Below are positions 48,402-59,100 of a DNA stretch of 64,000 nucleotides, in pieces. Within the stretch, counting starts at the first letter, position 1. Each line of letters opens with the position of its first letter. Source of the stretch: Phragmites australis. Lineage: Eukaryota > Streptophyta > Magnoliopsida > Poales > Poaceae. Both the position numbers and the translations under genes were made by a program. The stretch is taken from positions 31,655,819-31,719,818 of the forward strand of contig NC_084924.1 of NCBI RefSeq assembly GCF_958298935.1. The letters run 5' to 3'. The notes under the pieces were generated by a model that was given only the letters and a program-made list of their open reading frames with translations, was not told where the DNA came from and made no database searches.

Positions 48402-49629
48402 GCGGGTTTTATGCATTGATTGGCTGCACTAACAACCAGCGGGGCACCAAGTCGACGTGTGTGGGTGATGAATATCAAGCAAACTATATAAGGCCTCCAA
48501 CTGAAGTTGTCTTCAGCTGCTGATGCACCTTACCATTGTCTAATGTTGACCATGCAGGAGGGCCTGAAGACGATGGTCTTACAGGTGCATGATCACCTTT
48601 TGTGTGAGACTCATCCTTACTTTTTCGTTTAGTTCATAGAGTCATGTGCCTGTCAAGGCTTGCAAAACCATATTGGCAAATTCAGTTATGAGCTTACCGA
48701 GACTAATCTTTTCGTGGACCGGTCGATCGACATCCCAAGGGTAGCATCAGATCTTGGGCGCATTCATCTATATGATATTTTTGCAGATCGGGTTTGTTCA
48801 TCGGTTTCATAAGTAACTCTGATGTATGACATGCTGTTGTATGCATGTTAAGCAGCCATGCATTGTCTGGCAAGGCTCGCTTCTTGATCCATTCCTCCTT
48901 TCTTCTGGAGAAGGGAAATAACCTCTAATATCCCATATGCGTAGAGGCTAGAGAGTTTGTAGTTGCATGTTTAAGCAAATGCAGATCAAGGCTGGAGGGT
49001 GAGCAGAGCCCCTAGTCTTGTGAGGAAACTGATGATTCATCCATGAGTTTCTTGTTTTGTTTGCATCAAGGCTGAGCATGGGCAGAACCCTTGGCCTTGT
49101 GGAGAGCTGATGATTTACTGGCTGAGGTACCAGATTACTGGGCCAGTAAGGATGCGGACCATCTTCCTGCAACCCATATCTACCGATATTTTGCTGGAAC
49201 TCGATCAAAATTTAAATTTTCTACCGTTTTGCATAATTGCATCAACAGATCCGTACCAGTTTAGCCTTAGCGGAACTGCCCATCTTGCAGATGACCCTGA
49301 ACTAGCAGTTCTTACTTTCGTTCTCTCAATGAAAGAAACGTTCAAGATGCGCACAGAAAGATGATATATATTTACTTTCCATTCAACGGGAGGGTTTAAG
49401 GTAATTACACCTCAATCAGCGAGGCACTAGTATCATGCAGTTTACATGGCAAGTGTGTGAAGCATAGCCAACAGCAATTTTTTTCCCAGTTTACATTGCA
49501 ACCATCTCTGAGCAAGGTTACTGTGCATTATTACAAATTCGCCGGATATCTTTGAAGCCTACTGCCTCAGCAGCAAAATGAAGTTGAAGTATGTTTGAAA
49601 AATTTGCAAAAAGATCATCCTAGCTCACA
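48402..49629. other. 3' UTR of the SANT-domain gene and intergenic spacer
   Basis: The first few hundred bases after the TGA at 48399-48401 are probably 3' UTR. A diverged direct duplication of about 80 bp (from 48984 and from 49064, each starting ATCAAGGCTG and containing CTGATGATT) lies in the spacer. No gene is supported. Confidence 0.5.
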
Positions 49630-49961
49630 TTAGTGTGCTGCATGTAAATCTCTAGCGGTATTCTTGCTCGATGCCAGCTGAAGCTGCCTGATTTGTTGGC
49701 CCAATCTTAGCTGCACACTGACCTGGCTTATGCTGGCACTAGTCCTCAGTATCTCCTCTTCGGCCTGCTCTGCAATATCCATGGCATCCCTTTCAAGTTA
49801 AGTGGACACAGAGACCAGGTTACAAGCCTATAATTTGCAACTTTGGTTTGGATAGGAAGGGTTAATTACCGGATCAAAATTTCTGGAGACATCGAAACTT
49901 GGACCTGAAGCAACACTCTTCCTTGCACGCAATGCAGCATTAGATGTTCGAGGGACATTTT
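49630..49961 (-). pseudogene. Unidentified gene fragment, two exon-like pieces
   Basis: One piece (49870-49961) has acceptor and donor sites and reads ENVPRTSNAALRARKSVASG in the best frame. The second (about 49630-49792) reads DAMDIAEQAEEEILRTSASI and ends in TAA at 49630-49632. The second is helical and glutamine/leucine-rich, perhaps a coiled coil. I could not find splice sites that join them in phase. No family recognised. Confidence 0.35.
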
Positions 49962-50411
49962 CTGCATTAAATGATGGTTTGAGTTGTACACACGAATCTA
50001 GAAGACAATGGTTTAAAAATGAGAAGAAACTATATCAGACACGATGGCTTCTGCACTCTGTTGTCGTGGGATATCTTCTGAATTTCTTCTATCAGAGTCC
50101 TTCGAATCCTTTTCAGGTCCATGCTGGGGCCCACTGAGTATGAGGGATCTGCAATTCATGTATTTTAGAAGCATTCCGGCTGCAGGTTTTACACAGTTGT
50201 GCAATTAACCGCGAAGGGCATAATTGCACAATTTCGAGAATAGAAGCACTCAATGTCACAAGCAGATTAGCTATTTAGATAACAATGAACAAGGCATATG
50301 CTGCAGTGCTAGCAATCCTACAAATTTTTCATTTGGAATGCAATGAAATGCATTACAGAGTTCCAGTCAAATAGATAATTGTTAACACATACATTTTGTG
50401 GGATAAACATT

Positions 50412-50700
50412 TGTCGTGAAGATAGCTAGGTGACATCGTCGGTTCAGTAGAGATTATATTATAGATGAAGGAGACTTAGATTAATTCTTCTTTGCTTGAT
50501 TACAATGAATGTTGTGCTTTCTTTTATACCGGAGCCGTATCTAACAATCTAAACTAACTAATCTTATCTTCAAACTAACTAATAGATCTTATCTCTAACT
50601 AATCTAACTCGGTATCCAAACCACTAACTAAAGCTACAGTCCCCGCTCGCTACATTAGACGTGGTACTACAGCAACGACCCTAATGGGCTGGACATGACA
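50412..50700. mobile_element. Possible small solo LTR
   Basis: Begins TGTCGTG and ends CATGACA, with CATT on both sides (50408-50411 and 50701-50704). The duplication is only 4 bp and the family is unknown, so the call is tentative. Confidence 0.45.
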
Positions 50701-50797
50701 CATTTTGAAATATTTCAAAAATTGTAGTAGACGCCCACTCTCATGCATGCAAAGAAACAAATTAAATCATTAAATGAATATTTCTGTGCATGGTCAG

Positions 50798-51171
50798 TGT
50801 TAGGATTTTAGCGGAAGCATCATCAGGATCATCAAGCCAAGCACAAGATCAACACATAAGACACGATGTTTTTTAACGAGGTTCGACCAAGTTGCCTACA
50901 TCCTCGGAGCATGACTACGGACGCTCCTCCCTAACTAGCAACACCGGCCGCTTCCTGGGGTTTTCACAGACTTGCTGCCCCCTGCGAACCTGTCGCTATG
51001 CCGTCATGGTTACAAACAGCGACCCTCCTCTCATATTTATGAGGAGACCTAGTTACAGCAATCCTATTAGGATTCCACTAGAGTCTTACTAGGATTCCGC
51101 CATATACCGCTAATACAACTCTAATTCCTAACATAACCAACTCCGTACAATTATTCGACATATATCCAACA
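50798..51171. mobile_element. 374-bp solo LTR, Copia-like
   Basis: Begins TGTTAGGATT, ends ATATCCAACA, and has perfect 5-bp target duplications GTCAG at 50793-50797 and 51172-51176. It contains AACGAGGTTCGACCAAGTTG, similar to the conserved block of many grass Copia LTRs. No internal region, hence a solo LTR. Confidence 0.88.
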
Positions 51172-52619
51172 GTCAGTTCCAAATGGTAGGCACATTGTAG
51201 ATAGCACTCAGTTTTAATTGCTGCGGATTACCTATGTGTATGAAAATTTCAGCAACTTGATTGTGCGCCTTCTGTAGTTGATGACGAACAGTTTCCCGAT
51301 ATCATGTGCTGCACTGACACTCAAGAAAGGATATACCTGCAATAAGGAAAATATAAGAATAAACTTAGATTAAGACTCCCAAAATTTGTCTGCTTCTGGT
51401 ATTGTGACCTAGCTGGCTCTCTGCAAACCTTCATGATACTACTATTGAAACCAAAAGTTTCGCAGCAACAAATTAAACCACATTGCTGCATACCTCAATA
51501 TATAATGAGGTCCCAGCTTTTCTTCCCGGCACCCCTAGCAGGATGCCACGAACTTCAACAATCATGGAATTGTGGGTTTAAAAGATACAAAACTGACTGA
51601 TGCAGAAGAAATTGAATTTCAGGGAGTAACTGACATTCTATCTTCACACCATCAACCTTCAAAATAGTTTCCTTGGTCGGTTCTAGAAGTGAAGGGTCCA
51701 CAGCAGCATCAACTAATTCCAGTACACTGCAAGTGAAATCAGTAGAATCATCACCATCAAGCAACAGCATGCAAACCAAAAAGGCGGTCCATCATGTTCA
51801 TGTATACTGAACTGTAAAAGGATATAAATTGTTTATTTGAAAACTTTATGCTTATTTGATTCAATGCAACGGAAGTCATATCAGCTGAAAGAGACAAGAA
51901 AGCAATGATGCTTGTAACCTAGACAGAAAATGAGCATGTGGCATCTTATTTTCATAAATGTTTCCTGCCATAGGACTTCAGAAAGCTACACCTTGGTAAT
52001 AATAAGAAGATAAAGCACTGAATACAACCAAAACAGATGTAATATCATCACTGATTACAAATTGCAGTGGGATATCTGAAAATTAGGAAGGCAAACAGAT
52101 TTTAACTAGTAAGGAAATGATCCCTTGAAAGAGAAGCAAATCATATTTGATTGGAGTCTCATTAAACTGTAATAGGGTTGAACTGAAGATCCAGCTTCAC
52201 ACCAGAGTAATAGTTACCTCTCATATCCAGTCCGAATACCAGCTTAAGAATCATGCCTGACACAATTAGTCCAGCTAGTGGATCAAGAAGAGGCAATCCA
52301 AGAATAGAGCCACCTGTAAAAGTTCAACAGAGAGATAAAGATAGTAAAAAAGGTCATGTTTCTCCTTTAGCACAACTGTTTCTCACCAATAGAAAAAACA
52401 ACAACTTTAAGCTCATAACACCTTCGTGTGAAATTCACAAACCAAAACTCACATTCAGTCTATCACAACATTGCAGGTGGAACTCTAATGCAAATATAGG
52501 AACAAGTTCATGACAATAATGAGCCAACCATTCATATTCTAAAAGCATGACACTAACTTGCCTTCTTGTGAAATGGAAGTACCAGCATTTGTTAAAGCTC
52601 TTACTTATATAGGCGCAGT

Positions 52620-53600
52620 AGAGCATGAGATCAAGTTAGGAGATATGTTATCTTTTTAATTAGGAGATAAGTTTGTAATTTAGGATTATGATTTTTTTAG
52701 AGATAAAATTAGCTAGGAGATAGAGTTGAATTCGGTTTAATAGTTAGTTGGATTAGGATTGTGACTCTTTAGTTGGATGTCTATATATATCTTTAACAGA
52801 TATATATAGCAGAAGTTGCTTGTTCTTTTGTGATTAGAGGAGGATAGAGACCAGATTGAATACGACAGGGAGTTGTAGTTCGATTCGGTCACGTTTGTGC
52901 GTGTGGCTACCCTATAAATAGAGAGGTCTATTGTATTGGGTAGGCAAGCGCATAACGCAGCAGAGAGATAGAGAAACTCGAGAGAGAGAGAACTGTTTTT
53001 GGATTTCATGGAAATCCTTGCTGGATGCTTTGGAGAGACATCTTGTAAACTCATCTATGCAATGAAAATCAAGTTTCGTAAGTTGATGAGTTGCTGATTT
53101 CGAATTTTCTCTCTGTTTTATATTCTGCACGCTCGGTTTTGGTTTTCAGTTAATTCCATGTGTCTATGAAGTTTCATCTTGGTTTAATCCATCCAAAACC
53201 TTGCTAGAATATCTAGTGTTTGATCTGAGAACATTTCGAGTGGATTTGGTTTGTTCTCGAGTAGCTTTTTGTCAACTCGACTAACTTTTGATCTATTCGA
53301 TACTGGTTGACACAGTATGCTTCGACCAGGAACAATTTTTGATCCACATATCCGATTTACTCTATACTTGTTGAGTTAATTTCGCATTTGAATCTAGTTT
53401 TCGCTGACCAAATTTGAGACCAATCCGACCAGCAGATCTTCCTCTACATCGTTTTTACTTGAACTTGTGCATTCTATTTCGAGTGGAATACCGAGTTTAA
53501 TCGAGTTTTGATTTGGGTGAGTTAATCTTTGAATTTGGTTTCCGTAATCATTCACCCCCCCTTCTGATTGGGTATTTTGCGTATATTCGATCCTACAAAT
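52620..53600 (+). repeat. LTR-like fragment with promoter motif
   Basis: AT-rich start (GTTAGGAGATATG), a TATA box CTATAAATAGAG at about 52912, then a transcribed-type region and an end CGATCCTACA at about 53598. This layout suggests a Copia LTR of about 960 bp in plus orientation. No target duplication was found, so it may be truncated. Confidence 0.45.
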
Positions 53601-53804
53601 ATACACTTATTCCATTATATATGTCTTATGTTTATATATAGGATTTGGAGTTTTACATTTTTAATTCTATGGAACAGACAATTACGAAGCATAATTGGAT
53701 AAAAAATCATCAAAGGATGTCATATATTATTCAATACGTTTCTTATTTCTTATTTCTAATGAGTCACATGCCTTAACAAGCGAACTTTTTTATTGGAGTA
53801 AAAC

Positions 53805-54494
53805 TCATAGATAATCGAGGGATGCACCACTAGCAAAGATCTGCTGTTTGTAGGCGGTGGTGGTCGCCACAGCTAGTGGGTTGAAGAGCTGTTGCTGTTG
53901 TTGCCAGTAAGCGATGGGACTCACTAAGGCTAGTGGGTTAAAGAGTTGATACTGCTGTTGCCACCTGTAGGTGACTCTGCTCGCCACAAACAATTGGTTG
54001 AAGAGTTGCTGTTGTTGTTGCTGCCAATAGGCAACGGGGCTAACCCCGGTAAGTTAGTTAAAGATCTGCTGCTGCTGCCACCAGTAGGCGGCAGGGCTCG
54101 CCACGACCAGTGGGTTGAAGATATCCTGCTGCTGCTGCCAGTAGGCTGTGGGGCTTGCCACGGCTAGCAGGTTGAAGAGCTGCTGTTGCTGCGAGTTGGC
54201 AGGAGGGGTCACTTGGGCCAGTGGGTTGAAGAGCTGCTGCTGTGCCTCGATGCCCTGTATCGTCAGACGTGCTGAACTTTGTTGCCGTAGGAAGTCCAGT
54301 TGTTGGTGCGTGATCACAACCGACGAGGGCAAGGCGCCTATGGCGAGCACATGCTGCAGTATGTTGCATTGCATCCATGGGTGTGTGGCTCCTAAATCAC
54401 TCACCGATGAGAAGTATTGCGGAAAAGTGACCGCGGAAGCGACACTCACCGAGAGGACAAGAAGAGAAAACAACAAAAATATCTTGGCTGCCAT
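53805..54494 (-). pseudogene. Alpha-prolamin (zein/kafirin-type) seed-storage gene with one nonsense codon
   Basis: Alpha-prolamins are endosperm storage proteins deposited in ER protein bodies. The ATG at 54494 gives the signal peptide MAAKIFLLFSLLVLSVSVAS, close to zein signal peptides. A short N-terminal part follows, then about six glutamine-rich repeats of 18-21 residues of the type QQQQLFNPLAVASPTAYW. A TAA at 54054-54056, where repeats have CAA, stops the frame after 146 codons. The frame beyond stays open without any indel to TGA at 53805-53807, and the full reading length of about 229 codons fits 19-22 kDa alpha-zeins. No introns, as usual. Single C-to-T nonsense codons in glutamine codons are common among zein genes. 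An in-frame ATG 12 codons upstream is unlikely to be the start. Confidence 0.85.
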
Positions 54495-54593
54495 TGGTTC
54501 TGAGATTTTGCTAGTGTGCTTCACTTTCAAACTTGCTACCTCGTTGTCGATGGCAATGGTGATATACTAACGACTGACTTGGACCCTATTCCC

Positions 54594-54827
54594 TATTTAT
54601 ACACACGAGTGATCATGTAGCTCAAGCAAGATGTTGGCCATTGCTTGACAACTTTTTAGAGGCTAGACAAGGTATCTAGTCGATTTTGACATCTGCTCAT
54701 CCTTTTTTTTTTTGTAAGTATACGATATGCTTTGGCAAGATAATTTGTATTGATGCTTGGCAAAATTGTCTTTTTGTTGGAATTTCTTGATACGTGAGCC
54801 AACAGGTATGTTGAGTTTACCTTTACA
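54594..54827 (-). promoter_or_regulatory. Endosperm-type prolamin promoter: TATA, ACGT core, prolamin box
   Basis: On the minus strand TATAAATA (54594-54601) lies 100 bp before the ATG. A perfect prolamin box TGTAAAG (54821-54827) lies about 220 bp further upstream, and CTCACGTATC with an ACGT core (54792-54795) follows it after about 25 bp. Prolamin box plus nearby Opaque2-type ACGT site is the known zein arrangement (PBF and O2 binding). Confidence 0.65.
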
Positions 54828-55701
54828 CAAGCGTGAATGCCTCAGCCATGCCAAATTGGTTTCTACTATGTAAAAGTGAGTTTGTAATGTTGTGATTTGT
54901 AATGTGGATCTAGAAACTTTTGAACTGAATTTGTCAACAAGTCTAATTGTTCCTCTTCCATAAGTCTAACTTGAAGATTTAATATTTCACATCCAAGTGT
55001 TTTTCTTGACGGATCTGTGTTAATTCAATTGGTATCTGACTATTTGCGACCTTAGCGGGACAGATGACCAAACCCCCTTACATGCGACGCCCAACACATC
55101 CTAGTATATTCAGGTGCCTTACCAAGTTCTCATGACCACCATTCTTATTAGACTGTCATCCATTCAGATCACTAAGGGATTAGCTAGTATACCTTAACAT
55201 GTGCTACTTTCTTTCTCCCCTTATTTTTGGTTGAAACTGTGCATGCGCCCTAACTATGATCTAACCGCAATAGGTCAGCTTTAATCACAACTAGGGCCTC
55301 CCGAATCGAGTGCTCCATGTTGTTCCGGGTTTCTGCAATATCCAACATATTCTTTTTTCTCCTAGTGATTGTGGGGAGTCCCATCTTGTTTTACAATATA
55401 ACAGATTTCCTTCGTTTAGTTAGGAAACTGTTTATTCAACATTATTTATGGCTTAGTAGAACTAAAATATGTTAATGATTACATGGTCATTATTAAATAT
55501 TCCTCGGTCCACACAAAATCTTCAAACACGTCGGGTTGAAACAGCAAACAACAATAGCTGAGATGAAGCCATTGGTTTCATTAGAACCAACCTCATGCAC
55601 ACATAACGCCATAATAATAAAATTTCAATCTACAGTTCATATCCTCACCAAACTCCGGCTAGGGCTAAAAGAGAGCCAGCCAAACTCCGGGTCGTTTAAG
55701 A
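54828..55701. other. Intergenic spacer, nothing recognised
   Basis: AT-rich sequence upstream of the prolamin promoter. A 97-codon frame that starts at 55536 runs into the adjacent LTR and has no known motif. Confidence 0.5.
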
Positions 55702-56168
55702 TGTTGGAATTGATCTCGGCTTTAAGTTTTGACGTGTTTCCTAATGTGACCGAGAAAGAAGGGGAGACCATTTCATCACCATGCGTCTTGATCGGAGGGG
55801 CAACCAACAATTGGTTGCGGTCCTGATTTGTATAGTGCTACAATATAAAGGGGAGGAGCCGGTGCCCACAATGACGAGTTCTTGCGTGGCCCTGCCTAAC
55901 CATAACACCCAGAAACCCCATCTCAATCATAAAGGCACTATCAACAGGTCAAATACCGCCGCCACGTTGTCCACGCCGGCGACCTGCTTCACCACGCCGG
56001 CATCCACTATACCGATGGTCTGCACGGCTACACCGAAGCTCTTCAACCTCACTATCAAGCACTAATGACGTCACCGAACGCAGGTATGCACCTCACGCTT
56101 CCGCAATTAAGAGGTGCTTGATCTAGAGCTAGGCCATCATGTTGGTTAGATGAGAATTAGCTCTAACA
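55702..56168 (+). repeat. 5' LTR of Copia 5
   Basis: About 467 bp from TGTTGGAATT to GCTCTAACA, with a TATA-like CAATATAAAGGGG near 55840. The primer site TGGTATCAGAG at 56171-56181 follows directly and fixes the right end. The left end is less sure. Confidence 0.6.
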
Positions 56169-56170
56169 TT

Positions 56171-56181
56171 TGGTATCAGAG
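56171..56181 (+). other. tRNA-Met primer binding site of Copia 5
   Basis: TGGTATCAGAG matches the complement of the initiator methionine tRNA 3' end, two bases after the LTR. Confidence 0.85.
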
Positions 56182-56942
56182 TCTAGCTTACCTCTAATCA
56201 AACCTGTCAGACCTAATTAGACCAAATTAGATTAGCTTATGTTTGGATGATGCCAATCTATGATCACTTAGGCCAAATTTAGTTTGGTTCAATTGAAATT
56301 AGTTGTTAATTATGTGTTTTTCAAGGTCTATTTGGCTCGGATCTATATGTTCACGTCATGTTTATAACTATATGCTTATGGTTGTTGTGATCCGACCCAT
56401 GTTTGACCCTATTGATGCAAATTAGACTCAATTGACCATTTTTTAGTTCAAATTGGCCTTGATTTAGAACTTATTGATCATGTTTTAGTCATGTTTATGT
56501 ACTTTTGTGTGTTTGTGTGGCTCTTGAGGTTTGGCTGGGGTTTTACGTCTCGGGCAAGCATAGAGAAGGAGGGGAATTGTGCAAATTTAGAGAAAATTTA
56601 AGTTTTTCCCCTTCCCCGTAACCCTTCTCCCCAATTTTCCCCAAATTCTAACCCTAATCTAAAGAGGGGGAGGCAAACTTGCATGTTCATGACGAAATCG
56701 AAGCCGTCAAAGCCGGTTCTAAAACTCCTCTCCGGCGGATCCGCCTCCTCCGCCTCATGTGTACACGGGTTCCCTCAGTCGCTAACGCTTTTCTTCCACG
56801 CGTGAGCTAGAGATCTGTCACCGTGCTTGACGTCGTCGCGGGCACCACCGAAGATCTAACCAACGGAGCCGCACGCAACTCTCGTCACACGCGTGCTCCG
56901 TCGGGTAGGCCCACAGCGGCGCCGCTTGCCTTGCTCTCCTCT

Positions 56943-56973
<31 letters not shown>

Positions 56974-57700
56974 TTCCCCGGTTCTTACGGCGTTGTGTCA
57001 CCGAAGTTCTTACGACGGCCGCTCAACTCTCTCACTCGTCTTGTGGCGCGGAGATCTCAGAGGGAGACAGAGGAAATGGATAGGGTTAAGGTTTCTGGGG
57101 AGAGCTAGCGGGTTTTGATCTGGCGAGAAGGACGGAGAGCCGTCGATCGCAAATGAACAGTTGCGATGCGCTGGGATCTCAGGCTAGAGAAAGCGAGATG
57201 GGCCGATGCGCTACTCTGGGCCGTGGTGCCACTGGGCTGCAAGCGTTCTCTTAAGGTTGGCTGGGCTGCCTAGATCTGGGCCGACCTAATCTTTTGGGCT
57301 TCTTTATTTTCAGTGAATTTCCAGTGATTCTTTAACGTTGTCTCACTTATGCATTGGATATATTAATGTCTATAACCCAAAATAATGATGTTTTATGCAT
57401 TAGGATTATGAATTAATTCTCTGGTCGTATTGGAACAAACAGGAATATTTTTCCGAAGAATTATACGATTAATTTATGCCGGTTCATAATTACTTTGTGA
57501 CCAAAGTTAACTGTAATTATGCGCCATTTTATGTGTTCATTGAAATTCTTTTCCGTTTTCTGCCCAACGGTGATGTGTATTAGAGTTTTAATTTTTGCAT
57601 GATTTTAATCAGACCAACGTAAGGTTATTTTTGTGCAAATTATTTCTTTATGATAATTTTCTAATCTGGTCCAATTTTTTCTCTCTAGCTCTTAACGTTT
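56182..57700 (+). other. Untranslated leader of Copia 5
   Basis: Long non-coding leader between primer site and gag. It includes a G+C-rich part (56690-57260) and a CT microsatellite (56941-56968). A TTTTTTCTCTCTAG at about 57690 could be a splice acceptor for a spliced leader. Confidence 0.5.
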
Positions 57701-58734
57701 CTTCTGTTGCCGCCACAATTAACGACATAGAGCAACTTACAGGGAATAACTTTCCTGCTTGGAAAGCTAAGGTGATTGTTGTCCTTGGAGTTTTGGACCT
57801 TGACTACGCCCTCAGGGTTGACGCTCCTACTGCTCCCGCCATTGGCATGAAAAAATATGACGAATTAAAGAAAACTTATGGTGTGCTTTCTGAGAAGCGG
57901 GAGAGGTCCAACCACATGTCTCTTATGATAATGAGGAACTCGATATCAGATGCTATAAGGGGAGCAATCCCAAACTTAGAAAAAGCTAAGTTGTACTTAA
58001 AATCTGTGGAGGAACAATTCAAAGGTACCTCCAAGGTTTATGCCAGTACACTGATCCAGAAACTCAACAACACTAAGTACAATTATGGGTCCGCGGTACA
58101 AGAGAACACAGTATGATCATGACAAACATGGCTACCAAACTCAAGGGCATGGACATGGAAATCTCTGAGGGTTTCCTTGTCCACTTCATTATGACATATC
58201 TCCCTCTTGAGTTTACTCCTTTTAAGATAAATTACAACACTCAGAAGGAGATGTGGAGCATGAGCGACTTGATCGCGATGTGCGTCCAAGAGGAAGAGAG
58301 GGTAAGGGCTGAGAAGAAAGACTTTGTGAATCAAGTTAGTAGCCTCAACAATAAAAGAAAATTATAAGGGGATTTCAAGTCTAAAAAGAAGTTGCATTTC
58401 ATCGCTAAGCACGACAAGGCAGCATGGAGGACGCCCAAGGCACCTGCTCCTTCTGCTCCCAAGAATCTAAGGATGACAGATGCCACTTTTGCCAGAAGAA
58501 GGACCACTACCAAAAGGACTGTGTTGGTTTCCTAAAGTGACTCGCAAAGAAGGATAATGATTTAATAAAATTCATTGATGAATCTCTTATGCTGATTTTA
58601 CCCTTAATTAATGGTGGATTGAATCAGGTACCACTGTGCATGTTACCAACTTCTTACAGGGATACCTTACCGTGAGAACTTTGGGAAAGAGGGAGCGAAG
58701 TCTTCGAGTGGCCAATGGGAAGGAAGCTGAAGTT
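57701..58734 (+). pseudogene. Copia 5 gag and start of protease, split by Copia 4
   Basis: The UBN2-type gag starts near LTGNNFPAWKAKVIVVLGVL and continues through EEQFKGTSKVYASTLIQKL. Near 58100 the frame shifts, and the second part contains SEGFLVHFIMTYLPLEF. A CCHC knuckle CHFCQKKDHYQKDC is at 58481-58522, in yet another frame. The protease start (around 58600-58650) is decayed. At 58734 the sequence is interrupted by the 3' LTR of Copia 4; the rest must lie right of the window. The start codon is not clear. Confidence 0.8.
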
Positions 58735-59092
58735 TGTTAGTCGCTGAATTCTTACTCTTGGTAGTAGCAGAATTCTTACTCTCATAGAGAGGATGACACT
58801 AGGAGTTGGGGCAAATTTTTCTGGTTTATTTCTCACTTCTCATACAATGCCATGCCAACCTGAGGGGTTGGGGATACATATTTATAGGCCTATGGCCAGC
58901 CAAGCATATGCCAAGATGCTAGTCTAAGATGCTGTCCTAGATGCTGTCCTCTAGTCTAAGATGCTGTCCTAGATGCTGTCCTCTAGTCTAAGATGCTGTC
59001 CTAGATGCTGTCCTAGTGTCCTAGATGCTATCCTAGTGTCCTAGATGCAGCCCCACAAAGACCATGCAGCAGCACAAGGACTTATCCCATCA
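58735..59092 (-). repeat. 3' LTR of Copia 4
   Basis: A 358-bp LTR beginning TGATGGGATAAG and ending GCGACTAACA on the minus strand. It contains a 32-bp tandem repeat array. Confidence 0.88.
58919..59014. repeat. Three exact 32-bp tandem repeats in the Copia 4 LTR
   Basis: Three perfect units start at 58919, 58951 and 58983, each beginning CTAGTCTAAGATGCTGTCC. Shorter degenerate units (GTGTCCTAGATGCTATCCTA) continue to about 59050. Confidence 0.93.
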
Positions 59093-59100
59093 TTCTCCCC

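Larger units (their letters stand above)
50013..52313 (-). pseudogene. Cation-efflux (CDF) transporter MTPC2-like pseudogene, 5' truncated
   Basis: CDF/MTP proteins export divalent metals from the cytosol. Exon-like pieces: 52218-52313 (GSILGLPLLDPLAGLIVSGM), about 51642-51726 (LELVDAAVDPSLLEPTKETI), about 51494-51548 (GRKAGTSLYIE), 51232-51336 (YPFLSVSAAHDIG, then QLQKAHNQVAEIFIHI) and 50013-50148 (C-terminal tail ending at TAA). They match the C-terminal transmembrane and cytosolic domain of plant MTPC2. Three single-base losses break the frame: after MILK near 52240, after HDIG near 51290 and in a C run near 50128. The N-terminal half is absent. Two solo LTRs sit in the last intron. It is not functional unless all three are assembly errors. 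Confidence 0.75.

Noticed and set aside
58919..59050. A CRISPR-like direct repeat array
   Set aside because: Repeats are contiguous without unique spacers and lie in a plant retrotransposon LTR.
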